Assembly (NCBI GenBank): GCA_003550325.1
Contig: QKWP01000430.1
Span: forward strand, 98,257 to 162,256
Length of the DNA: 64,000 nucleotides
Reading direction: 5' to 3'
Source: Gigaspora rosea
Taxonomy: Eukaryota > Glomeromycota > Glomeromycetes > Diversisporales > Gigasporaceae
A program made the position numbers and the translations under genes. Below are positions 1-11,276 of this stretch, one piece after another (within the stretch, counting starts at the first letter, position 1; each line of letters opens with the position of its first letter). The notes under the pieces are model-generated. The model searched no databases. It had not been told where the DNA came from and saw only the letters and a program-made list of their open reading frames with translations.

Positions 1-349
1 AATTTGGTCTTTTTAAATAATTAATTTAAATTTGCCACTTTATACTGTATATAAATATTAGCTAAATTTTTAAATTGTTCTCTTCATATATAAAAAATAA
101 AATCTGTATTTGGCTTCTAAAAATTTTATTGTTTGGAACTAGGTTGTCTGCACTATAAATAATAAAACCATTTTTTCAGACAATATCAAATTGACAAATA
201 ATAAATGGTAAAACTTATAATAAATAACAAAACTATAACAAATAACAAAACTCATAAAAATAACAAAACTTATAACAATATCAAAAAATTTATAATGAAT
301 AATGAATATGAATTTTTTATATAATTTATAGCATTAAGTACAGGAAAGT
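1..349. other. AT-rich noncoding DNA
   Basis: No ORF, repeat family or RNA gene is recognisable. The sequence is A/T-rich with short AATAACAAAACT repeats near 220-290. It ends at the TA target site of the element starting at 352. Confidence 0.6.
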
Positions 350-351
350 TA

Positions 352-1313
352 CAGGGGTTACCATTGCATTGTGGATACTTTTTGAATTGTAATTGCTCGA
401 AATTAGTTAAGTAACTATAGCACAAAATTTATACTACGTGTTTGGCAGGTCATACAGTATAACATACCATTGCATTGTGGACACTTTTTGAATTGTAATT
501 ACTCGAAATTAGTTAAGTAACTATAGCACAAAATTTATACTACATGTTTGGCAGATCATACAGTATAACATACGAAGTTATGAAAAAATAGAAAAAAATA
601 GCATTTTTGGGTTGGTATAAAGATCAATTTTTTGGAATTTTTTTTTAAAAAAAAATGCACAAAAAATTGAATTTTTTAGAATCGCTTCAAATTTTGCACA
701 AATATTATATGACACTAAGGTAACATAACATAATATAAAAGGGTATAAACTAAAAAAAAATTTTTTTACAAATATGGGTAGTATGAAAAATTTAACAGAA
801 AATTAATATGGAACAAAAATTTATGTCTATAAACATGAAAATTCACTTTGTACCATTGCAGCAGCAGTTGGCTGCTGCTAAACTTCTGTGGAGAACGTTA
901 TAGAAAAGTACAAGAGGTTGGGCGCAGAGGTGCAAAAAAAGAAAGGACTGGTTAGTCAAAAATTCCACTACTGGAACTTTGCTGTCTGCTGGTCTATAGC
1001 ATGATCAATCGGTTTGATACTTGCATAAAAGCTGTTGAGGGACCCATTGATTATTAAAATATAATTAGTTTTTTTATGTTAAAAAAAAATAGAAAAATAA
1101 ATTGTAAAAATTTGAACATTCGTATCAACTCAAAAATGGCACTTTTCCTATTTTTTGCATAACTTCAATGCAATTTAACGAAACTGAACAAAATTTTAGT
1201 ATATTATACCGTGTGATCTACTGAACACGTGACATAAATTCATACTGCAGTTATTTAACTGATTTTGAGTAATTACAATCCAAAAAGTATCTACAATGCA
1301 ATAGTAGCCCCTG
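352..1313. mobile_element. TA-flanked non-autonomous DNA transposon (MITE, 962 bp)
   Basis: The left end CAGGGGTTACCATTGCATTG is matched in inverted orientation by the right end (CAGGGGCTACTATTGCATTG read on the minus strand, ending at 1313), and the inverted similarity continues for about 200 bp. Both ends abut a TA dinucleotide (350-351 and 1314-1315), as expected for Tc1/mariner/pogo-type insertion. The left arm holds an extra direct duplication of 106 bp (359-464 repeated at 465-570). The interior (about 850-1040) is less AT-rich and contains a GCAGCAG/CTGCTGC patch but no long ORF. Class assignment rests on the TA duplication only. Confidence 0.75.
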
Positions 1314-1395
1314 TATAATAAATATAAAAAAAATTAAAATATTGATTTCTTTTAGAAATTATTCAAATTAATTTTTTTGTTTAATATTACTTTAT

Positions 1396-1679
1396 GGGTT
1401 TTATAATTTATTGCACCTGCAATACATTGCACCCCTTCTATTAATTAAAAAGTTTTCCTATGAAACCACCTTTGGAGTTCTAATAAAAAATACTCTGCGT
1501 GAAATTTTGGCATAAACTATACTCCTGCTCCATCCTAGGTCTTAACAACCCTAATATTAATTAAATTTTATTTTTTGCTTTGATAAAATTTTTTTAATTG
1601 TTTGTTACACAAAATTGATGATCCATATAGTTATAATAGGGGTGCAATATATTGCACCGTGCAATAAATTATAAATCCC
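1396..1679. mobile_element. Mutator-like MITE with perfect 9-bp target duplication
   Basis: A 284-bp element whose ends are about 40-bp inverted repeats: GGGTTTTATAATTTATTGCA at the left, and its imperfect reverse complement ending AATTTATAA..CCC style at the right, with GGGGTGCAAT inside each arm. It is flanked by an exact 9-bp direct repeat TTACTTTAT (1387-1395 and 1680-1688). Nine-base duplications with long terminal inverted repeats are typical of Mutator-like elements. It has no coding capacity. The centre, read on the minus strand, has a TTAGGGTT motif and an A/T block that recur in other elements of the window. Confidence 0.85.
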
Positions 1680-1689
1680 TTACTTTATT

Positions 1690-3160
1690 TCTATCTAGTT
1701 TCTAATTTTATACAAAATTGCCCAATAATTTGTATTAATCATCTAGATATTTTTGATAGTCTATTAAGAAAATTATAATAGCTAAAATTAATTCTTGTAT
1801 ATTTTTGTTAATTTTTGTAATATTAATATTTGTCACAATTGATAATCATATAGCATATAATAATAAAAGAAGGTTGTTAAATATTGCAGATTGCTATATT
1901 GTAGGTTAATATAATTGGCCAATTAGATCACAGAATCTGTATAAAAAATGAACGAAAAATTAGAAAAAATTAAAAATTTTAAATAACATGAAATTATATT
2001 ATATAATCTTGGGTTTCTAATTAAAAATTTTTAGCGCTTAATTTAGCATATATATATGCACTCTCTAATCTAATATTAATACTAGTTTGGACCATAACTC
2101 TAACAAATAATCATTTTATTTTTTAAATATCATATTAAACTGCGATATCACAACCTGCTAAATTTATCAAAATCCTAATAAAATTTTGTTAGCTATCAAA
2201 GGTTATTTAAAGTTTGTTTATACTTTAGATTAGAATTAGAAGTTAACTTGATATATAGAAAAATTGCAAAAGGAACCTTTTTCTGTTTTTAAAATAAATA
2301 GGTTTTTCTAATTATATTTGATATTAGCTAATTTCTGTTGATTATTATTTGAACATCAAATTAAATCTACTAAGAGTAGTGATTCTGGTGAACAAAGTAA
2401 CTATGAATTCTGTAATCAATACAGTAATATAGTATAAGAATTAAAAAGAATAAAAGAAGAGTATTTAAATAACAAGTTTATTGTCAATTAATATATATTA
2501 CTATATACTTCTAAAATTAATCTTTCCTGAAAATAAGCACACCTGGCCCATATTATACCAATTTTTGCCTGCATTATATTTCAAACTAGGGGTGCTTAAT
2601 TTTGAAAGTTTAAGGTACTATATTTTTATATGATTTAATTATGAGATAATAGCAATTTTGAAAATTTTAAGATTCAGTGTATCCAGAGGTCATTAAAAAA
2701 AGCTTATTAAAAGAAGAAAAGCTCTATTTTATATTTTATTAGTTAAATTATTTTTGTCAAGAGTTTTATTAATTGTAAGTATTTTCATCAATCATTAGTA
2801 GTTTTGTCAATTATCAGGAGGTTTGTAAATTATCAGAAGTTTTGTCAATTATTAGCAGCTTTATCAAAATCAAGGTTTTATTAAACAAAACCATTAATAA
2901 AACCAAAACTATTTTATCACTACAAAAATAGTTTCATTAGTTAGACCTATGTCTAACCAACCATTTTTACTCTCTAGGTGTATCATTATTTGGTAGTGCA
3001 TTATCTTGTGATCCTGTAATTGTATTTTAATGATTTTAGGCTTATTGGAATATTTCTCAAAAAGATGAAAAGTTTGGTAGTAAAATCATTTAAAATGGAT
3101 CAGTAGATCAACAATTATATAGCTTTAAAGTTTTAAAAAATAAGCTCTACTTATAAATTA
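1690..3160. other. AT-rich noncoding stretch
   Basis: No gene is visible. Near 2990-3110 there is a decayed fragment of the repeated module described at 6713-7902 (GATCCTGTAATTG... TTTTGGTAGTAAAATCAT with a 'cagtagatca' tail). The remainder is A/T-rich and unassigned. Confidence 0.5.
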
Positions 3161-3700
3161 CTCAATTCAGTTGTATGCTCACTTACTGAATAAACTAATT
3201 AATATAAATGAAATTATTTGTACAAAATGTAAATAAGTATTTATAGTTTGTTTTATTCTTAATTATTAAATGCTCTTTATACTTATCTGCTAAATTAATA
3301 TGAACAAATGTTATATACATAATAGTAAAGAAGTAAATGTTTATTTATATTTTTGGTTTGTAAATTTGTAAAATGACTAACTGTTTTTCATATTCACATT
3401 CTGAATAAATTGATTAATATAAATAAAAATTATTTGTACATAACTTAAATAAGTACTTATAATATTTTATAAACTTGTTTTGCTGTATTTATATAGTAAA
3501 AGATTAAATATTCTTTATACTCACATGTTGAATAAATGATTAATACAAAAGAAATAGTTTTTGAATAATAGTAAATAAGAATATATATTCTTGTTTTATA
3601 AAGTTTGCTTGCTGTTTTTATATAAATTATTAAATGTTCTTTATATTTACAGATTAAATTAATGTAAATAAAATGATTTGTATATAATAGTAAATATAGA
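3160..3700. repeat. Degenerate tandem array, unit about 120 bp
   Basis: About five imperfect units each contain a GAATAAATTAATATAAATAAA-like stretch, then 'ttgtacataatagtaaataag', then 'tgctgtttttatat', then ATTAAATGTTCTTTATACT. The units start near 3188, 3290, 3403, 3529 and 3650. The same unit resumes at 5120-5470, so the array appears split by later insertions. The minus-strand 112-codon open frame across 3457-3795 is a product of this A/T repeat and is not called as a gene. Confidence 0.6.
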
Positions 3701-4460
3701 AAGTGGTTATTAAAACATGGCTTATGGTATTTTTTGCAAAAATAAGTTAGCAATACTATCAAATAGAGCATGCAATCAATTATATAATTTAGCATTTAAA
3801 GTATTAATTTATATAGTAAAATTTTTGTCAATGCTTATTTTTCTAAATGCAGTATGTAAATAGAAGCAATCTAAAAATAGATTTTAAAAATAAGTTTGTT
3901 GATCCTTGCTGCATAGTTATAGAAAAGAGCTAATATGATTGGCTAATTCATGTAATAATAGATCATTGTTATTGTTGTTACACTAAATTCAAACATAATT
4001 TTCTCAAAATAGGAAGAAAAGCTATAAGCTATGTTTTAATTAACAGGCCCTTATATGTACTTATATTGTTTGCTATTTTTATGTAGTAAAATTAGTAAAG
4101 ATAGAGCATATAAATTATTTTTAATAGTAATCACATTGCAAATTATACAAAATGAGCACCATATGTATAATAAAAAAATAATCATACAAATCATACAATA
4201 TCATATGATTTATATAAATTCTAACTAATTAGAGTTAATAATTTTTGTAGATCTTGTAAAAACTAACAACTTCTCGAAAAATTTTATAGTATTGAAAATT
4301 TGAAAAATATATTAAAATATTTTTGGTTATATTTACAAAAGATAAAAAATCAATTTTTATATTGTTTTCAACTAATTTAATTTAATTTTTAAAATTATTC
4401 TAATTTGTTTATATAAACTGACTATTTTTGTATGTACAACAAATAATTTGCTATTTATTT
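3701..4460. other. AT-rich spacer inside the split tandem array
   Basis: No gene or clear repeat boundary was found. It separates the 3.16-3.70 kb array from the dispersed repeat copy at 4.46 kb. Confidence 0.4.
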
Positions 4461-5115
4461 TTATATTGTATTACACTATACAGGACACTATGTAAAGTTA
4501 TATTTGAGAATCATAGTAAAATTTTTTGGTTAGCACTTTTATATATAAGCTATATTTTAAATATTAAATAGAACTTTTACCCACCTTTTCTTTTTCTAAA
4601 ATATAGTATTTCTAAAAAAAAAAACAAATCAAAATTATATTCTCTAAAAAAAAACATAATAATGTTCTTTAAAAAAAAAAAAACAAAATTATATTCTCTA
4701 AAAAAAAAAGTTTAAAAATTTTTTAAGCCTATTTGACTATAAACTAGTATATATCATAAATTTATATAGTAGAAAATGTAAAAAAAAACTGAAAAAAACT
4801 ATTTTACTCTATTTTTTTCCAATTTCTGCATTTTTCTGAATTTTGCATTTTTCTGAATTTTGCATTTTTTTAATTTTTGCATTTATTATCTACTAGTTCA
4901 CTATTATAACCAGATTTTTCATTAGCACATTTCAAATATAAAATTTATAAAAATTACCCCATTGGCATTCTTTTAAATATAACTTTTTTGCTATTTAGCT
5001 GTTTCAAATATAACTTTTTTCTCTAATATCTACTTTTCAAATATAACCTTTTAAAAAAGGGTCTCTATTAGAGATTCTTCAAATATGACCTCACATAGAT
5101 TATAAAGGGTCCTCA
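4460..5115. repeat. Dispersed repeat R1, short (empty-site) copy
   Basis: The segment from GGTTAGCACTTTTATAT (about 4530) to CAAATATGACC (about 5085) aligns with 6168-8500 and, inverted, with about 17.43-18.23 kb. It contains A-rich tracts (4613-4710), the phrase 'cattagcacatttcaaatata' and an AGAGATTCTTCAAATATGAC end. Compared with the 6.2-8.5 kb copy it lacks two insertions. It is therefore an uninterrupted reference: the target TTTATAAA is present once at 4944-4951. Confidence 0.65.
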
Positions 5116-5119
5116 CTAT

Positions 5120-5470
5120 ACCATTGATGTTCTTTATACTTACAAGTTGAATAAATATTAATGTGAATAAAATAATTTGTACATAATGGCTAACAAGTAT
5201 TTATGTTTTTGCTATATGAATTTATTTTGATGTTTTATTTTTAGAATTATTAAATGCTTTTTTTACTCACAAACTAGTTTGCATATAATAGTAAATAAAT
5301 ATTCATATAAGAATTTGTATTTTTGTTTTATGAACTTGTCTTGCTATTTTAAATTGCAAAATTGTTAAATATTTTTCTATACTTATTAACTAAAATATTG
5401 CGAATATAATAATTTGTACTAAATATTTATGTTCTTATTTTGTAAAATTTTTTTCTGTTTTTATTTAAAA
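5120..5470. repeat. Second part of the ~120-bp tandem array
   Basis: About three degenerate units with the same order of motifs as 3160-3700 (GTTCTTTATACTTACAAG, GAATAAATATTAATGTGAAT, 'ttgtacataatgg'). Separation from the first part by an R1 copy suggests the array was interrupted by insertion. Confidence 0.5.
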
Positions 5471-5595
5471 TAATATGCAATATACTAATATTTAAATAAA
5501 TATAGTTCAGAATTTTTAATTCTAACTCTTTTTAAACAACATAAGTGCCTAGTTTCAAATTAAATTCTATGCATTTTCTTCTTAAATAACTATAT

Positions 5596-6056
5596 TAAAT
5601 CACACAATATATATTTTTTATTTTGCATTACCTGCCAGCTCATTTTAATTTTTTTTAAAAAATTTTTGCTATTTATTTTTTTTGTTATTTTTACTTGGTA
5701 TCACCAATTGAAACATTACTTCTAAAATTGTCAAATAGGACTAATAAAAAAAATATAATATCAATAGGAACACAGAATATTATTTCAATTTAAAGCAAAA
5801 ATTTTAGTCAATTTTTGTAAAAATTTTAATTTATTTTAATTTGACCAGCATTAAAAAAAAATAATTCTGGCTAAAATTAAAATAGTAAAAATTATAATCC
5901 AATCATTTTATATTAGATGATACAAATTTCATATCAAAAATTTTAATTTTATATAATAAAAATCAGATTTCAAAATATTTTTGTATCCCTGAACATCAAC
6001 ATTATTTTTTTATTTTTTGTTGTACAAAATAAAAATCAACTTTGCACAGTCTTAAA
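5596..6056. mobile_element. Degenerate MITE of the GGCCACGCAAAGTT family
   Basis: The left end has TTTTGCATTACCTGCCAGC; the right end, read on the minus strand, has TGCAAAGTTGATTTTTATTT followed by GTACAAC. These match the inverted ends of the clearer members at 59934-60262 and 29845-30158 (GGCCACGCAAAGTT...TTTTGCATTACC...CCGGCCCA). The interior is A/T-rich and noncoding. Boundaries are approximate and no target duplication was identified. Confidence 0.45.
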
Positions 6057-6331
6057 TGTGATATTAATTTATAATTAATTAAAAAAATATCAACTAAATA
6101 ACCAAAGTTTTCAGATTCTATATAATTAGTAATATAAGTAATGGGTAGACAACGGTCTAACAGAACCTTGTGAGCTTATATTTGAGCAATATAGTAAATT
6201 TTTTTTGGTTAGCACTTTTATATTGGTATATATAGGCTATATTTTAAACATCACATAACACTTTTATCCAAGTTTAACTTTTTTTGAAATATAATATTCT
6301 CTAAAAAAAAATTGATGTTCTCAAAAAAAAA

Positions 6332-6501
6332 NNNNNNNNNNNNNNNNNNNNNNNNNNNNNNNNNNNNNNNNNNNNNNNNNNNNNNNNNNNNNNNNNNNNN
6401 NNNNNNNNNNNNNNNNNNNNNNNNNNNNNNNNNNNNNNNNNNNNNNNNNNNNNNNNNNNNNNNNNNNNNNNNNNNNNNNNNNNNNNNNNNNNNNNNNNNN
6501 N
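6332..6501. other. Assembly gap (170 N)
   Basis: A run of unknown bases lies between an A tract and a 50-base poly(A) run (6502-6551). The open frames that cross it (poly-Phe or poly-Lys) are artefacts of the homopolymer and the Ns. Confidence 1.
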
Positions 6502-6553
<52 letters not shown>

Positions 6554-6712
6554 AAAAAAATTCTTAAACCCATTTGGTTTATAATTTGCCATAAATTATA
6601 AACATATATTCTATAAAATGTAAAAAAAACTTATAAAAAACCTTCCATTTTATTCTTTATTTCCAATTTTTGCATTTTTCTAATTTTTATATTTGTTTAA
6701 TTTTTGTATTTA

Positions 6713-7902
6713 GAGAGCTTTCAGAAATCAACTGATTTCTGGGTGGTGGGTGGGTCAGCTGAAGTATCAGGTGTAATTCCGGCCAAAATTAAAAATTATT
6801 TTTGACAAAAATTATAGAGTTATTAATAATATTTGATAATTAATAACTTTTGAACTACTGGGCCAAAATTGATGATTAAACTACCAAAATGATCCTCTCA
6901 ATGAGAAAATTCTAGCGAGCCCAAAATCATTAAAATCTGATTACAGGATCCTGTGATCAGAATAGATTTGTATTACTATAAAAGTTTTATAATTTATTAA
7001 ATATTATAACCCATTTATACTGATTTTGGGCTTGTTAGAATTCTCTTATTGAGAGGATCATTTTGGTTAAAATCATCAAAATTGGACCAGTAGATCAGAA
7101 GTTATTAACAATTAAAAATTTATTTTAATTGTTAATAACTTCTGATCTATTGGGCCAATTTCACTGATTTTACTACCAAAACGATCCTCTCAATGAGAGG
7201 ATTCTAGTAAGCCCAAAATCGTTAAAATCTAATCACAAGATCCTAATATAAAAATAAATTTGTATTGCTATAAATGGGTTATAATTATTTTATAAATTAT
7301 AGAACTTTTATAGTAACACAAATCTATTCCGATCACAGGAGCTTGTAATTGGATTTTAATGATTTTGAGCTTGCTAGAATCCTCTCATTGAGAGGATCAT
7401 TTTGGTAGTAAAATTATCGAAATTGGCCCAGTAGATCATAAGTTATTAACAAATAAAAATAAATTTCTAATTGTTAATAACTTCTGATCTACTGAGTCAA
7501 TTTTACTGATTTTACTACCAAAATGATCCTCTCAATAAGAGGATTCTAACAAGCCCAAAATCGTTAAAATCCAATTACAGGATCCTAAAATCGAAATAAA
7601 TTTGTGTTACTATAAATGGGTTATAATTAGAACTTTTATAGTAACACAAATCTATTCTGATCGCAGGATTCTGTAATTGGATTTTAATAATTTTGGGCTC
7701 GCTAGGATCCTTTCATTGAGAGGATCATTTTGGTAGTTAAATCATCAAATTTGGTTCAGTAGATCAAAAGTTATTTACTATTAAATGTTATATTTAACTT
7801 TTTAATAATTGTAAAATCTGATTGGCTAATTGGGGTATCAGGTGTGGGTGGGTGGGGGTAGGCTCATAGTAAACAAAAATCATCTGATTTCTAGAAGCTC
7901 CC
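6713..7902. mobile_element. PIF/Harbinger-like element built from tandem palindromes
   Basis: The left end is GAGAGCTTTCAGAAATCA and the right end on the minus strand is GGGAGCTTCTAGAAATCAG. The flanks are TTA (6710-6712 and 7903-7905). The paralogous empty site near 4880 (gcatttattatc) has this TTA once. A 3-bp TWA duplication is characteristic of PIF/Harbinger. GGTGGGTGGG-type motifs lie just inside both ends. The interior is not a gene: it is about three successive palindromic modules of about 300 bp. Each has 'gatcctctcaatgagaggat', 'caagcccaaaatc' and 'aataacttctgatctactg' in both orientations. A related element lies at 47733-49607. Confidence 0.75.
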
Positions 7903-7971
7903 TTATTACCTGCTGGGTCACTATTATGGCCAAGATTTTCATTAGCACATTTCAAATATAAGATTTATAAA

Positions 7972-8329
7972 GGGTAAATATATACAACGCACCCTGCGAT
8001 ATGCTAATTCATCGCACACATATATGTAAACATATATTGTAGATCTGTGCAACAAATGTTCTATATAACAAAAATTTAAATTAATATAAGGTTAGAGTAA
8101 GGGTTAGTGCTAGAAGCTATATACAAAATTTTGCAAGAAATTTTTTTTGTTAGAGCGTGAAAAGTGGCTAAGTAAATGAAATTTTTTGATATTACAAATT
8201 TTAGAAAAATTTCTTTATTTTTTTACACAAAGAAAATTTGCATGTTACGCCTGATCTTCAAATTTAATTGGTAGATTATTGGGGTGCAATATACAAGCAC
8301 ATCGCAGCGTGTGATATCTAATTAAGTCC
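7972..8329. mobile_element. Mutator-like MITE, 358 bp, with empty site known
   Basis: It is flanked by TTTATAAA at 7964-7971 and 8330-8337. The uninterrupted R1 copy has this sequence once (4944-4951), which fixes both ends. The termini GGGTAAATATATACAACGCA and, inverted, GGACTTAATTAGATATCACA are partly complementary, continuing into CTGCGAT(A/G)TGC. The interior contains 'ggttagagtaagggttag' and AAATTTTGCAAGAAATTTTT followed by GTTAGAGC, a core shared with several other elements here. Noncoding. Confidence 0.8.
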
Positions 8330-8510
8330 TTTATAAAAATTATCTTATTAGCATTTGTTTAAATATACCTTCTTTGCTTATTAACTAATTTTAAATTTAT
8401 CTTTTTATCCAATACCTACTTTTCAAATATAACCTTTTTTAAAAAAAAGATCCACTATTAGCAATTTTTCAAATATGACACCATATAGATCATTCAGAGT
8501 CCTGGCCCAA

Positions 8511-9562
8511 TAGACAGATTGATAAACAGATTGACCCTCAGCCTGCACCTTTGTGGACCAGGCCAGTTGATAAGAGAAGTATTAGAATCATTACTCTTCT
8601 ATACATATTTTTAGACTAGAAATTGAATAAAAATCAGCTAATCGTTTATAATAATGTAAGAGAAGTTGACTTATTTAGATAATAAATTGGCAAATAGCAA
8701 ATATAATATAAGAATTAGAAATGTTTGGTAGTATAAACAATTAATCAATATAAAATACCAATAATAGAAAGTTTTTCACGAACAAAAAGAATAATAATTA
8801 AGTTATTTAATATTACAAGAGTTTAATAAAAAAACTACCTAATGATCTTTTATATTTAATATTGATATGTTGACTCAGAAAAAAATTATACTAGCAAAAA
8901 GTCAGCCTGGTAAACCGGCCTAAGCTTTTTTAGAATTGACCCAGTCCACAATTTTTTTATTAACTTATATTACTACATATAATACAAAACAAAAAAATAA
9001 ACTTTGCAAAGCTAAAATTGGCTCTTAACATTTTATAATAATACAGCATAGTAGGTTTAAACTACTAATTTCTATTTTATTCAATTATTTTTTTTTGCTT
9101 GTTTTGCTTCATTAGGCTAATTAGAACCTCAAACAATCTATATGTGAACATATTTGAAAAATTGCTAATAGAGCCCATTTTTTAAAAAAATTATATTTGT
9201 ATTGGATAAAAAGGTTATATTTGAAAACAGCTAATAGGCAAAAATATTATATAGTCTAGTGCAAAACATTTGTATACCAAATAAAAATTAATAAAAAAAT
9301 TTTTTATATATAAACTTAATAATCTTTTTAAAAAAAAGCAAAATTTCATGTCGACATATTGCTATAGCAACCCTTATATGATCGGGCAATCACATTAAAG
9401 ATTGATGATCATATAAATAAATGTTTTTTTTATTTATTCTTGATTTTTATTTTTTTATTTTTTATATTTTTTATAACTATCGCTAGAGCTGTATAAAGGT
9501 ATTGGAGATTTTCCAGTACATTTTCATTTTTCGTTGTTTTTGGCAGATTATTTTTTTTTTTA
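8511..9562. other. AT-rich noncoding, with an inverted R1 end
   Basis: No gene. The segment 9119-9260 ('catatttgaaaaattgctaatag', 'ggttatatttgaaaacagc') is the right-hand end of repeat R1 in inverted orientation, facing the end at about 8500. The rest is unassigned. Confidence 0.5.
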
Positions 9563-9597
9563 AATGAACATAGTACGAGAACGTAGCATGATAGCTA
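9563..9597. repeat. Left stub of the interrupted minisatellite
   Basis: The sequence AAATGAACATAGTACGAGAA followed by CGTAGCATGATAG matches the half-unit found throughout 13199-14650. It lies immediately left of the LINE, so the LINE sits inside the minisatellite. Confidence 0.6.
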
Positions 9598-9785
9598 GTT
9601 ATTTTATTTTTTATTATTTTTTTTGTGCAATCTTGCCTTTATTATTTGAGATCGAGTATACTACTCTAGGATTTTAAGACGATTCCCTCCTATCACAAAA
9701 ACTCATCTGGTTACTGAAGTACCTAAATGCGATCTGCCGCAGTCAAGATTTGTCTCCAATTTTCTATTTTCTAACGTATAGAAAA

Positions 9786-10600
9786 CTTTCAAATTATCAT
9801 CGATAAGCTCTTGCTGGCTTTGTTTTTCCGTGGTTTGACCAATGACATCCAAAATAGTCTCATCATGCCCTCTATCCAGTTTCCTAAGATGCGCTTTGCT
9901 TCTTTCACCAACTTTTCGAATTTGCCCGGAGGCTTGTCCTCTACTTCAGGCCCACCCTGGGTAACTTTTTCATTACTTGCTTTTTTTCTTTTCCACTGAA
10001 TATTCACTTCTTTAATATCCTCGTCTTTTGCATCAACTTTATACTTCCTTAATTTCTTTATGTTCCTTTCTTTTTCCTATTCAGCTACAGCCTCGCATCT
10101 GGGTTTCCAAATTTTATCTGTAAATTTAACATTCATTCTTTCAAAAATTTCGTTTTTCTCCTTTATTTCTGTGGATGACTCTTCTTGCTTCATTACAGGA
10201 ACCAGACCCTGTATTAAAAACTTTCTTCTCTTTTTCCTGTCTTCGTCAACATCTCCAGCCCAGAGGGTTTCCCATTTTTATTTTTGTTCAGGGCCCCAAT
10301 TTAACTTCTTATCTTTGAGAGCTTCTTTAAATACTTCAGCATCATTGTCTTCCCATACATTGTAGCGGAATACATTCTGCTAAGTGATCTTGTGCTCTAT
10401 TTCACTGCGACATGTAATGCACTGGTTTTCCATGTAAATCTTCAGATATCTTTGATGTAGGACTGACATCGTAGACAACTGCTTATTTATTCTTTTAATT
10501 CTATGTACCCACCTTCTACTACCCTTTTCATCACGACAATTTCTACCTTTTAATTTATTCAAATGCAACTATGTGCTTTTCATTCTACTTCCACTATATC
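9786..10600 (-). pseudogene. LINE C-terminal tail with Cys/His motif, decayed
   Basis: Minus-strand pieces give YMENQCITCRSEIEHKIT (C-x2-C then EH, a knuckle-like motif). They continue through FRYNVWEDNDAEVFKEALKD to a Lys/Glu-rich C-terminus ending near 9789. Short frameshifts and stops interrupt it. By position it is the 3' part of the LINE ORF; its role (nucleic-acid binding) is inferred from the Cys/His spacing only. Confidence 0.6.
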
Positions 10601-10758
10601 ATTCTCTTCTTTTACATCCAAACCTAATGCTACTGAGCTTACCCACCCTACGTCATAAATTGATACAATTACATCTTGCACAAACTTCCTCAATGGCCTG
10701 TTTACGATATGATTATTCCATCTTGGTATAATTCTTAAACCTTTTGTTCAACCACTAC

Positions 10759-11222
10759 TTATACTAAATCCTTTGTCTCTAATAGCACCTTCTTTTCGAG
10801 TTTATCTGCTTCCTCATTACTTCTTATTCTTGCTTGCGCCTTTATCTTAACTAGTTCTAAATTTATCTTCTTTTTATGCATGCAATCTCTAATCGCCCTT
10901 AACCAGTTTCCGTTACTTAGCTTAAGCTCCTTTTGGGCTGAACTGAGATTCGCATTTTGGTTGATCAAATTTATCGCGTTGTTACTGTCAGTAAGTATTC
11001 TTACACTTGCCTTGCATAGCACAGCTAGCAACACCGTTGCAATCGCTCCAAGTTCAGCCCTTGTTGAGAACGGTCAATCAATTATCACTTCTTGGAAACT
11101 TATATCTTCATCGAATTCTTTTGGTTCCATATTCATTGGGTATGCTTTCCATCCAATTCCTATTTGTCACTTAGTCACATTTCCGTTTTGCGCTTCTATT
11201 ATCTCCATGGAACCATCCATAA
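10759..11222 (-). pseudogene. LINE RNase H domain, decayed
   Basis: Catalytic landmarks appear in order: MDGSME (first Asp, about 11209-11220), STRAELGAI (Glu, about 11055), ILTDSNNAI (second Asp, about 10985) and NEEADKL (final Asp, about 10800). This matches the type I RNase H fold used by some LINEs. The usual His before the NExAD motif is Gln (KAQARIRSNEEAD). A TGA stop lies between GNVTK and QIGIGWKA, with frame changes near 11070. The domain lies downstream of the RT as in RT-RNase H LINEs. Confidence 0.8.
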
Positions 11223-11276
11223 AAATATCCTATTCTTGCCTTCTATGAAGCTTTTCTCTATTTCTTCTAGTTTATT

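Larger units (their letters stand above)
6140..8510. repeat. Dispersed repeat R1, copy with two insertions
   Basis: The segment is colinear with 4460-5115. It starts around TTTGAGCAATATAGTAAA and GGTTAGCACTTTTATATTGG, and resumes at 7903 (TTATTACCTGC...CATTAGCACATTTCAAATATA) and 8330. The paralogous copy shows that 6713-7902 and 7972-8329 are later insertions. It also contains the assembly gap and a 50-base A tract. Confidence 0.65.

Noticed and set aside
3457..3795. 112-codon minus-strand ORF rich in Tyr/Ile/Leu
   Set aside because: Lies over the degenerate ~120-bp tandem array; composition mirrors the A/T repeat.
6251..6592. Open frames across the N run on both strands
   Set aside because: They consist of unknown bases plus poly(A)/poly(T); no protein is supported.
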